Assembly: GCA_028532985.1 (NCBI GenBank)
Contig: JANCIK010000006.1
Location: forward strand, 744,001 to 808,000
Direction: 5' to 3'
From: Stropharia rugosoannulata
Lineage: Eukaryota; Basidiomycota; Agaricomycetes; Agaricales; Strophariaceae
Length of the DNA: 64,000 bases
Below the pieces are notes generated by a model. The model ran no database searches and was not told the origin of the DNA. It saw nothing but the letters and a program-made list of their open reading frames with translations. This document shows positions 46,312 to 56,298 of this stretch, in pieces (positions within the stretch are counted from its first letter, which is position 1; every line of letters starts with the position of its first letter). The position numbers and the translations under genes were made by a program.

Positions 46312-46394
46312 GGTGCTTGATGGCGACGACGCTTTGGCTGAAATTTATAGGTTTCCGACCACCCAGGAGGGTGGTGTTTTAAAAGTTGGGGAGA

Positions 46395-47356
46395 TGTGAG
46401 GGGCTGGGGCTGGCCCTCGTGAAAACATGAAAAACCATAAGGTTCAGAACATAGATACACAAGAAGCGACATATCCGCCATAACGATCGGAAACTACTAT
46501 CGGAAACTGAAGGAACAAGAAGAAGCACGAAATATGAAGTCTAAGATATGAAGATGCAAGTTTATTCAAGATATGAAATATGTACATGATGAAACAAGAA
46601 GACAAGCACAAGGAAGACTCAAGATGTTATTACAACTCAATGGCAGATCAAGAAAGATAACAGCATCAGAGCAATATTGGACTTCTGATGCCGACAACAT
46701 CAGATCAATATTAACAATCTGATGTAACTATGGACCCACAAGGAGTCAATCACATGGAAATACTCGTACATACGACATGGGACAAATATGGCAACGGATT
46801 CCGACGATATGCAGGGGTTTCCGACGACATGCAAGCGTGTGGTAGCAGAAAGCAGAAGTATCTCGATACAAACACAAGGGACATAGGTGTGGAAAGAGGG
46901 TCGGAGGAGATGTGTGTTTAGGGGAGAACATGGAGTTGATCCGGTCGCAGGAAGATCTCTTGTGCTTGGGCTTGGTTTCCGAAGATAAGGATATTTGTGG
47001 CCAAGATATGAAGCATGCTGTAGTGCAGCATGGTTTCCGACGAGATAAAGTCAGCACGGGCGGTCGGATCTTCGTGGATGGATATGGTACGATCTGGGCA
47101 TGGCAACCAGACGGGTATTTAAGGAGTAGAATATCTCTGTACTTCTCCAGCTTCCTTCAGGGTTAAATTCTACCTACACACACCATACCAGTTCGCATCG
47201 GAAACCGTTGTTTAAACCTCGTACACTGGAAGCTCCTTGTTTTGAAACAAGTAAAACCTTTTCAACGTGCTATCGTTGTACACACGTTGCCTTCGCACAT
47301 TGTGAACTTTAGAGACAGGCTTTTCAGACCAGTCCAACCCAACTTCGCACCTCACA
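46395..47356 (+). repeat. LTR 3 of element A
   Basis: It matches LTR 1 including the 51-nt block absent from LTR 2. By eye the differences from LTR 1 are one-base indels (for example TTCGAAG versus TTCAAG). It is followed by the CCGT duplication at 47357-47360. Confidence 0.9.
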
Positions 47357-47360
47357 CCGT

Positions 47361-47931
47361 GGTATCTAAGGCAACACATATCGCCACTCAGCGCACTGAT
47401 CTCCTCGGCCGTACACGCAAAACGCGTCCCCGAATATCCTGCTCCATGGTGGCAGACAAACAACCCTGGACCAACACATAGACCTGGAAGGTCACCGAGG
47501 GAATCATTTTCGCCCTCCTCTTCATCGGGTCCCGCCGCCCAGGGCGCTTGCGTCGGTGGAAATTGAGGTAACTTGGAGAGGCGATTACTTGAGTAAGACT
47601 CGACGTGCATGTACCCATGCACGCCCCCATCCTGCCCGACCTTGCTGCCGACCTTGCTGCTGTCCTCAGGGAGCGCCATGGGTGAGTGGAGGGAGGTCGA
47701 AAAAACTTTCTCATACTGCAAACTGAGCGCAGGCTGGTGAAGGTAGTCCCTCGGACTGCCCTCATTCGCCGAACTGCTGGAGCTCGGGGTGTTTGCGCCC
47801 GTAGAGTTGTCACTGGACGAGGAGGGCAAGGTTGCGCCGCTCTGGGGCATCATGGGTGGGTGCCAGAGTGTATTGCCCGAGCCGCACAAAGTAGGGCCTT
47901 GTCCGAGTGAGCTGAACAGGAACGAATCCAT
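47361..47931 (-). pseudogene. PPE1: Protein phosphatase methylesterase (PPE1/PPME1), 5' part, disrupted
   Basis: The minus strand from 47931 encodes a Ser/Pro-rich N-terminal extension, then SNRLSKLPQFPP, then the hydrolase block FVCHHGAGYSGTRFAC and EEISALSGDMC, ending exactly at the CCGT duplication beside LTR 3. Across the insertion the frame continues into the part at 19142 without a gap, so the gene was split by the array. PPME1 demethylates PP2A. The segment between the LPPQFPP-type motif and CHHGAGYSG is shorter than I expect for the family, so a small deletion or missed exon is possible. The ATG at 47931 is the first in frame. Confidence 0.8.
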
Positions 47932-48440
47932 AAACGACCATTTCGAGTACGTGCCGCTGCTGCACCCGTCACGCTTCCACCCGCACTGCTTCCTCCTATG
48001 CTCCTCCGCAGAGCTCGTGCCTGAGCTGAACCTTCGGTGAAAGGGAAGGCGAGGTGGGGATCAAGTTCACAACCACCTAATGACAGCACCACCAGTGAGT
48101 ATACTGAACAAAGCAACGGTGATGTACGCGTACCTTGTCTTAAAAATGAGTAGGAGAAGGGGGAAAGGATGAGATGATGGGCCGTGTATAAGTACATGCT
48201 GATCGAGGCGGTCGAAAACGGCCTGCTTGCGCCACGTGTGTCCACCTCCTCGCCCATGCATGCAGTACGGGGAGAAACATGTCCAGAGGCCAAAGAAGCA
48301 GACTTGCGGTTTTGGGTTTCAAAGTTTCAAGTATGCGCCTGGCGTCATTGAGTTTGTACATATACTCCAGACATATGATTCAAGTGACTATAATGCCGCC
48401 GCAAGATAAAGAGTACAGTGCAATCGGGAAATGTTACATA
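47932..48440. other. Intergenic region between PPE1 5' part and the RING gene
   Basis: This is the presumed promoter of the methylesterase gene plus a MITE-like remnant (48147-48224). ORFs here have no domains. Confidence 0.35.
48147..48224. mobile_element. MITE-like foldback element remnant (copy M4)
   Basis: GATGATGGGCCG...AAGTACATGCTGATCGAGGCGGTCGAAAACGGCC matches the left arm of M5 (50046-50250) with substitutions. The right arm is lost. Confidence 0.5.
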
Positions 48441-49696
48441 TTAAGGAGGAATCGCAGCCTGTACGCTTTGCAGCACAGTTACAAAGTTGTGTAGATTCGT
48501 TAAAGAATCAATATCCATGCCGACGTTGTAAAGCGTTCGACACATTGGACAGGAGAAATTCCTTTTGATTTCTGCCACCCTCTGATTGACCCACGCCTGG
48601 ATGCATGCATGACAATACATATGCCCACACGGAAGTCTGGAATGCTTAGCATGTGAGCGATTGATTAAGTCAGATGAAATGTCACGCACGCCGATGGTTT
48701 ATCCATCGTGTTATAACAGACGGGGCACCTAAACGAGAGTTGCACGTCGTCTAAAAGCTATGGACGGGAAGATTAAAGACGGATGAAAAAAGTCCATAGG
48801 AATTACCGGTTTGATTGCTTCTATTGCTCTCTGAAACTTCGAAAGAAGCTCGCACTCTCGCACTAGTTTGTCATTCTCTTCCTGCAAAACCTCTTCCATG
48901 TCGTCATACTTGATGCCTAATTCAATCTTTTCCTTCACAAAGTTAACACGGTGTTAAGACAGAGGCAAAGGGAAAGGTACCATTTGCAAGTCATCGAATG
49001 CATATTTTAATTCTCTTTTCTCCCTGTCAAGTTCCATGTTTTTCATTGTCAGCGACGTATTATCCTGTAAACCCAGATTTTAAGTACAAATGGTTTTTTT
49101 GTGTTGCGACGAGTCCTTGCATTTTCTATTTGATGGAATGCCTCCGTCAATCTGTTGGTTGATTCCCTGTCCACTTCCTGTTTCTAGGCAGGTTGAATTG
49201 TCAACGAGGGCTAGGTATGACTGTCATGAGAACATACCGCTTTCATATTATCGAGTAGTGCCTGTAGCCTTGCCTTCCCCTACATGCATAAGCAGGTAAA
49301 GAATGAGAAGCGGGGATCCAAGGTTATCAGTACCTTGTTGAGATCATTAATTTCTTTGCGAAGCTCAAGCAGCTCAAGGACGGTTCTGTCCTGAAGAATT
49401 GAGTTGGTCGTTATCTGATAACACTGAGCACAGAATCAACCTTTTCTGTCACTATCTTGAAGAATGTATCGCATAAACCTAGGTGTTTGAGGATTTAAAA
49501 AAGAAATAACAATACCTTGTTATACTGGTCAGCGAACTTCGCAACTCGCGCTTCCAGCGACCTGACCTATGTGAATGGGTTAATGATTAACAAAATTGAT
49601 AAGGATGCGACTCACTCTTTGCGTCAAATGCGTAGTCATACGAGTATCTTCATCGTCCGAAATTTCAATAATATCAGCGCTTGCAGGCAACGGCAT
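48441..49696 (-). CDS. Coiled-coil protein with C-terminal RING-HC finger
   Basis: This minus-strand gene has about eight exons. It starts MPLPASADIIEISDDEDTR (49696); exons at 49696-49616, 49566-49516, 49414-49334, 49279-49238, about 49151-49111, 49064-48981, about 48936-48810, then the RING exons from about 48724. The middle is charged and helical (SLEARVAKFADQYNK; LELLELRKEINDLNK; EEVLQEENDKLVREC), a coiled coil. The end is a C3HC4 RING: CPVC, then LPCGHMYCHAC and CPMC. Such proteins are usually ubiquitin E3 ligases. The IIEISDDED stretch resembles a SUMO-interacting motif. The junction into the RING exons (48810/48724) is off by one base in my model, so either a splice site is missed or there is a frame error. 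Confidence 0.65.
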
Positions 49697-49949
49697 GGTA
49701 AGACTATTGTAAAAGTACTTGTAAAAGTATGTGACATGCCTTGCGCAATTTTGAACACAAGGTATATGAGGGCGAAGGGAGAGGAAGTGCGACCGCCGCT
49801 TATCGTCCGAAGTGACCGTCCCATCAGATCGCTATCGTATGTCACCAAATCTAGTGCGTATTTAGTCGCACTGCGCGAACTTGTCTCAGAAAACATACTA
49901 ACTACACTACCTCAGTAGGTTTCATGCAAGCCTTGGTCGACATCGTATG

Positions 49950-50720
49950 TACCTGGTCAAGGAGATGATGAAGGTGCGCGGCTATCGTATATCTAAGACA
50001 GGGGTTCCAGTTAGATGGAGACTAATGCACCGTTAGGCGTACGTACCTGGTCGCGAAGATGATGGAAGGAAGGGGAAGAGTGGTGGGAAGCGATGGGCCG
50101 AGGTAAGTACGCGCTGATCGAAACGGTCAAAGGCGGTCCGATGTCACGCGATCGGACCGCCTTTGACCGTTTCGATCAGCGTGTACTTACTTCCGCCCAT
50201 CGCTTCCCACCACTCTTCCCCTTCCTTCCATCATCTCCGCGACCAGGTACGTACATATGTACGCTCACCCACCTCTCTGGTAGCGCTCACCGGCGCCCGC
50301 TTTAGCTACGCCGATAACACGGCCTGTATATGGTGCCAGATGGTGCCCTTCATGGAGCGAAACGTACGGTACAAAACGTAGTGTGTTTAGTTAGTATGAC
50401 TAGTAGTCAGAAATGTCCGTCAAAAAAGTTGGTACTTGTGTGATCAAGCCATAATCAAAATGTACGCGCATATGATGCGGTGAGCACGAACAGCAGTAAA
50501 TCAAATATTTAGCAGACTCTCATTTCCAGGCGACATCAGGAGACGACGAGGACGATTCGTAACCCCGGGTCTGGCCAGGAGCCAGTAAAACTTGCAAAAT
50601 GTTTGAACGATGTGCCTGCTTCATCAAATTTAAGTCCTTTCCGAATGGGCGCTGTTTCCGAAATCCGATACATTCTCAAATATTGGTGGAATATTGGGGG
50701 CTTCTGATATTGTCGAGTCT
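49950..50720. repeat. Long inverted duplicate, right copy (partner 13405-14161)
   Basis: This is the reverse complement of the left copy, nearly identical over about 760 bp. It includes a complete hairpin element. It ends at CTTCTGATATTGTCGAGT, after which the two loci share nothing visible. Confidence 0.85.
50046..50250. mobile_element. Foldback MITE-like element (copy M5), near-perfect hairpin
   Basis: ACCTGGTCGCGAAGATGATGG at the left and CCATCATCTCCGCGACCAGGT at the right enclose complementary arms, including GATCGAAACGGTCAAAGGCGG and its reverse complement around a short centre. About 205 bp, non-coding. Confidence 0.75.
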
Positions 50721-50925
50721 TCTCCTTTAACTCCTTTAATCTTTAATTTTCTATGTAAGTGCACGTTTCGGTTCGGCCGCCTCGCGCTCAATTTGACCAT
50801 GATAGAGCCAAGTGAGCAAGGAAATGAGCGGTATGGGACTTAGGGGACTGCATGTAAAATACATGCTTCTGGTATCCACTTATACCTCTCCAGATTTTTG
50901 AACGATTACGCAGAGCTTTGCACCA

Positions 50926-51529
50926 TGATCTTCCGCGCTCCTACTCATAGCTCCAGCTCCATGGGCGACGACGATCGCTCTATGAATGACGCCCCGCCGG
51001 TTCCAACCTCATCCTCGTTTAAATTTTCAGTTAATACCCGAACATTGCGAAGTCGCACAATTTCAGTGGAAGATGACCGCAATCTCGCAATCCCTGGGGC
51101 GTTTACAACCCGTCCCAAAAGGCCTTTGCCAGATATTGAGGTAGAATAGCTTCCAGCGGTCGAAGGACTCCAATGACGAATCTCAAGCAAAGGTGACGTT
51201 ATCTATCATCACGGAGTAAATAACTTCTAATCGACTTAGTAGGTGTCCAAACAGGAAGAAATTGTGCGAGAATCGAGATCAAGCCAGAAAGGCAAATCTT
51301 ATTTGCCTTTCCTTCTCACTCATCTTAGGATAAAGATCATAAGACAAATAGTCGCTGGAGCATGAAGCACGATATGTGTTTTACTTACTTGTAATCGTTA
51401 ACAGAAAGAGGAAATAATCGCTCTTCGCGAGTCCGTGAAGGAACTCAAGACAAAACATGTAAGATTTTTTTACACCCGCCTTGGTGAAGACTATACTTGT
51501 TACAGGAGTTGGAAAAGCGTCAGCTTTAG
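50926..51529 (+). CDS. Possible short multi-exon coiled-coil gene
   Basis: An ATG at 50926 opens a Ser/Asp/Arg-rich stretch (MGDDDRSMNDAPPVPTSSS; TLRSRTISVEDDRN; TTRPKRPLPDIE). Downstream segments look coding in the same strand: RSKDSNDESQAK, VSKQEEIVRESRSSQKGK, EEIIALRESVKELKTKH and ELEKRQL-stop, separated by intron-like sequences (51192-51242; 51462-51505). I could not join the first part to the rest in frame. The exon structure is therefore uncertain and the gene may be a fragment. The family is not recognised. Confidence 0.35.
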
Positions 51530-52845
51530 GCCGACCTCGACGTTCGTACTAGTCTTCCGCTCTACGCAGGCACATATCTCTCAGCCATCTGAACAAAATT
51601 ACTGGTAAAGGGGATTATGCTTCTGGTTTATACGACGCATTATTAAATGACCCATTAATAAAAGTAATCCAATGAGACTATGCAGGGGAACCGTAGAATC
51701 ATGACAGTAACTAGTAGTATTGCGACAAAACAATACAAACTGCATGTCCAAATCCGGCAGCGATGTGCGTAGCAGCGTGAATATGGCCTACGCAATGGCG
51801 AAATATCACGGCCCCAGGCCTTGTCACTGACCTGACAGCCATTAGGATTTGAGTTAGTTGATAATAATGATGGTACGGCGGCTCTGGTGACTGCGAACAT
51901 AGACTGTGAACATACCGTGACCCGCTTTTCAGAATGCCTCCATAGCCGCCTAGCGGCTGGTTTATCCCCCATGCTTTTTGCAGTCGAATTCCCATGATTA
52001 GTGCCGGAATTTCTTTTGGTGCTGTTATAAAGCAAGGCTTGATCTAACTGCCAAGTCGGACGTCAGGTCATGCTTAAAGAATATAAGTGCTGTTTAAGCT
52101 TACCTTAGAATAAGAAAGGTAGCCGTACTTATTACTCCATGTACTGTTGTATATATCAACCTCATCAAGGCTAATTTGGTTTGGTAGTCTATTCATAGAC
52201 GAGGTCACTGAAGGAAAAGCCAACAAACACGCTGGTACTGTGGACTTTGGCGCCGACATAGCGCACAATGCAGTCAGGACGTTATGGAGGACGCGAGGAC
52301 GATTCAAAGAGAGTTGCTGTGGCTGTGGCTGCGGCAAACCAATGAGAACATTCACGGTCAAGTCTAAGGGAAGGGTTGCACATGGGCGTGGGATCTTTAT
52401 TGAATTGTATGCGACTTAGTTATAATGCAAAAACCTTATGAATAAAAGATTGCCTACGGCGATTGAGCCTTGCTGTGCTTTATGTACAATGGGCATTTAA
52501 ATATAATAATATGTCATAGGATCAGAACAGATTTCCAACATCATTCAGTCACTTTAGTCTTATAATTCTTACTTATTCACCATAAGGCTACTGAGAGACT
52601 TCAAAGCAAATATTTTCCGATATCATCCATCTGACAACCTGAGAAAGGACATGATTAGATTGGAACACCTAAACAAGAAATTAAAGGATGACCAATGAAG
52701 ACAAGGAGGGGGACCAAAGAGATAGACAGAGTAATAGCATATAGACGGAAATACAAGATGTATAGAGGCAAGTCAGATACTAGTGAGGAGATGAGAAAAA
52801 TGAACATTATCAGAATAAACAATGATGACAAAGAAGTATTGTCAT
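51530..52845. other. Intergenic region, nothing recognised
   Basis: ORFs on both strands around 51655-52035 and 52074-52419 overlap each other and show no domains or coherent splice sites. Confidence 0.35.
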
Positions 52846-52847
52846 GT

Positions 52848-55600
52848 TGTGATACCGTACCCTTTTAGGGTAACGTCGCTACACCCTGCTTGCACATGAC
52901 TAGTAATCCATCCTTATTCCGTAGATTTCTTCATACATATTCCTATTACCTTTTGCGTACGCTCCAGACCTGGTAGATAGTTGTACTCTGTTGGTCCGTG
53001 CGCACTTGTAGTAGCATAAAAAGAGGCCGCTCCTCGTCGAGCGACCTCAGCTTGAAATTCAGACCTTATAACTGTCTTTTGAGTTCCGTGTGGCGAGAAC
53101 CGTATTCGTAACTTACTTCTCACGCCTCGTCACATATTTTTGACAGACCACACAGCGTCTGAACCCAACTAATCTAATCGAAATCTACTTCGCTTACTCA
53201 GCGAAACCTAACTAATCCCTTACACTTAGCGACCGTTATCTACCTTCGGATACCCCGGGTCTGATCAACCAGGAATTCCAGGAACGGTCGTCGTTACATA
53301 GACTCTTGAGAACTTAAGAGTATTAGTGTACCAAAAAGCTCATTACTACGGAGCTATTAATAAAAACTTATAGAATAAACTATTCTATCGTAATCCTGAG
53401 TAAACGTACACTTGAATCAAGCTTAAGTAACCCATAACCATTATCATTACAAAATGTCTACTCGACAAACTCGGTCCACCTCACGAGCACCATCGGCAAT
53501 ACCCGCTCCGACAGTGCCTACAGGCAGAAAACGAGCGGCCACACAGGATGAGACTGATGTAAACAAAGCCGCAACCAATAAAACATCTGCCGAAACCACA
53601 CAAGGCGCTTCAATTACAGAAGCAACCCGTCGCGCACCAGAGACATCTGGTACGGACATTCCGGCCCAGCAGCGGAACACTGGGACCGAGGTACCCACTA
53701 CTCCCAAGGGGAGAAGTGGAAGCGGTGAGCTAGACGCCGAAGCAGACCACTTTGAAACGCCGAGAGGGCGTGACCGGACACCGAGACGTGCCGTGGAACT
53801 TGAACACAAGTGGGAACAGCTTATAGACGTAGTCATGAACAGACTAGACACTATTGAAAATTTCCTTAGTCGTGATGACGATGAGGAGGAAGGCATAAAC
53901 ACAGCCTTCATGCAGGAAGAGGATTCGGAGCCCGAGGCTGTGGAAGGCAAAGGCAAGAATGTCGACCCATGCAACTGGGGTGCGGCCGAAATCCCTTCTG
54001 AGGAACTGGACATCCAGGTGCAACGGGACCAGATGATCGAAATAGCTCGCAAGCGCAAGACAGGCCTAAAGACACCGGCCAATAAGCACAATGGAGGCAC
54101 AGAGCAAGAGGAAAAAGAGTTAAAGAAACTCTATGAGGCCTACTTATGCCAAAAGCAATTGGTGGACAAACTACCCACCAAGCGCGGGGTTCCAGCCACT
54201 GAAAAGTCTGTCAGGATTTTTGGGAGCCCTATGTCGCACGATGTTGAAGACTACATAAGCTTCGAAACTCCAGGGCTAGCTAAAGAATGACTTAGCTACG
54301 GATCCTTGCAGCCCAGCAAGCAACTGGACCCATCCGGCCTGCTGGGACAACAACTGGCGGAAATGCCGGTGGCTCCTAAGCCGTGTATCAGTGAGTTCAC
54401 GGACCTGTTCGGAGAGGACAGGGACAACAAACCTTCTGGTAGCACAAGGTTCAAACCTCTGCAGGCAACGAAACCAGCTGTGTATCACGTGGATGAGGAA
54501 CCCATGAAGTTCTTCAAATACGTGAATCAATGCAAGTGATACATATGTGAAAGCAGATTAGCACCCGCGGACAGGTTGTGCACTGCGCCGATTTCTTGGC
54601 AGGGAAGGCCTACAAGTACTACTCAACCATGGTCAGCATGGACGAAAGTAATTGGTCACTCACTGAGTTCTTTACGGGTCTATACAACTACTGCTTCCTG
54701 CCCGACTTCCGTCTAAAAATGCGCAAAAAGCTTGAGACCTTCACGCAGCGTGGATACCAAGTAACAGAGTATGCTGCAGAGCTGCACTTGCTGTTCTGTT
54801 TGATCAGGACATCGACTGAAGCACAACGAGTCGATAAACTATGGAACAGATTTTGTGATGAGCTACAGAATGCTCTATGGAAAGAAGACATGGACTTCCG
54901 TACTTCCACCTGGGAGGAAGTTGTCAGGGTAGCCACAAAACATGAGATGGCTGACTGCATGGCGTCCCTGAGACACACTGGGAATATAACCTCCCATTAC
55001 AACAATCACAGAAGTAACAATACCCGGTTTACCAACATGCATAACAGCATGCCCTCCTCAAGCAACAACAACAGCTCAGGAGGACAAAACTGGAGGTCCA
55101 ACAACCGGAACTTCAGCAAAAATGGTAATAAACCCTGGAAAAAGCATAATGCACATAATAATCAAGAAAGGTCTTCACATGAGGCCGCGGCACGCTGCTG
55201 CAAATGCCACAAGATAGGGCATTATGAACGGCACTGTCCAGATGGGCAGTCTGTACCAGGAAAGCCTGGCAATGACAAGCCGCCAGGCTTGAAATCATTC
55301 AGTGCTGAGGTAACATCTGCTGCAGATGAAGACTTAATGCCCAATAAAGGCGATGATGCCGCAGACTCATTCTACATTGATGTGGAAGGTGCCATGTGCC
55401 ACTGTGACTGCATCTGCGAGACCAAGGAAAACATGTATGGGCAGCATGAATCGGTTGGAGGCCCAGAGCCGAACTACAGAGTTTGACATAATGAGATGGC
55501 GGGCAATACTGCAACACGCCTGTTCACATCCAATGAGAATACCAGACAGATGGAACATCCTATCTGTGACTTGATACATATGGAATTAGAAAGGGCGCAA
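52848..55600 (+). mobile_element. Ty3/gypsy element D, 5' portion only (LTR and gag)
   Basis: An LTR-like start (TGTGATACCGTACCC...) precedes gag. The sequence ends shortly after the gag zinc knuckle, where a reversed element-A LTR fragment begins. No protease, RT or integrase of this element was found in the window. The LTR end is not defined because no second LTR was found. Confidence 0.6.
53454..55486 (+). pseudogene. gag: Gag, element D
   Basis: The first frame (53454-54290) is a Thr/Ala/Pro- and Glu-rich N-terminal region (MSTRQTRSTSRAPSAIPAP). After a stop and short frames comes the capsid (54578-55486: FLAGKAYKYYSTMVSMDESNW, LTEFFTGLYNYCFLPDFR, LETFTQRGYQVTEYAAEL), an Asn-rich linker and a CX2CX4HX4C knuckle (CCKCHKIGHYERHC). 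Stops at 54288 and 54537 break the frame. Confidence 0.7.
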
Positions 55601-56298
55601 CCATATCCAGGAGACTCATCCGACTGCCCATGCTGACTTTATCTCGTCGGAAACCTTGCTGCACTACAGCATGCTTCACATCTTGGCCACAAATTTCCTT
55701 ATCTTCGGAAACCAAGCCCAAGCACAAGAAATCTTCCTGTGGCCGGATCAACTCCATGTTCACCCCTAAACACACATCTCCTCCGACCCTCTTTCCACAC
55801 CTATGTCCCTTGTGTTTGTGTCGAGATTCTTCTGCTTTCTGCTACCACACGCCTGCAAGTCGTTGGAAACCCCTGCATATTGTCGGAATCCGTTGCCATA
55901 TTTGTCCCAGGTCGTATGTATGAGTATTTCCATGTGATTGACTCCCTTGTGGGTCCATAGTTACATCAGATTGTTAATATTGATCTGATGTTGTCGGCAT
56001 CAGAAGTCCAATATTGCTCTGATGCTGTTGTCTTTCTTGATCGGCCATTGAGTTGTAATAACATCTTGAGTCTTCCTTGTGCTTGTCTTCTTGTTTCATC
56101 ATGTACATATTTCATATCTTCAAATAAACTTGCATCTTCATATCTCAGTCTTCATATTTTGTGCTTCTTCTTGTTCTTTCAGTTTCCGATAGTAGTTTCC
56201 GATCGTTATGGCAGATATGTCGCTTCTTGTGTATCTATGTTCTAAACCTTATGGTTTTTCTTGTTTTCACGATGGGCCAGCCCCAGCCCCTCACAGCG
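55600..56298 (-). repeat. Truncated, diverged LTR of element A (reverse orientation)
   Basis: The reverse complement begins TGTGAGGGGCTGGGGCTGGC at 56298 and follows LTR 1 for about 690 bp with scattered substitutions, then loses similarity near 55600, before the TATA box and U5. It is clearly older than the three array LTRs, which differ from each other mainly by indels. Confidence 0.85.

Larger units (their letters stand above)
19143..47356 (+). mobile_element. Tandem Ty3/gypsy array: LTR-internal-LTR-internal-LTR (element A)
   Basis: Three LTRs (19143-20107, 29714-30622, 46395-47356) bound two near-identical internal regions. The outer ends carry the same 4-bp host duplication, CCGT (19139-19142 and 47357-47360), so the whole array behaves as one insertion. 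The LTR ends are TGTGAGG...CCTCACA. Both copies share the same gag-pol order, the same downstream antisense gene cluster and some of the same frame breaks. The second copy contains nested element C (34323-40512). Confidence 0.9.

Noticed and set aside
51655..52419. Overlapping ORFs on both strands between the coiled-coil gene and element D
   Set aside because: No domains, no consistent intron model and mutual overlap.
54578..55486. Element D as the 5' half of element E
   Set aside because: They lie on opposite strands and each has its own gag zinc knuckle with a different sequence.
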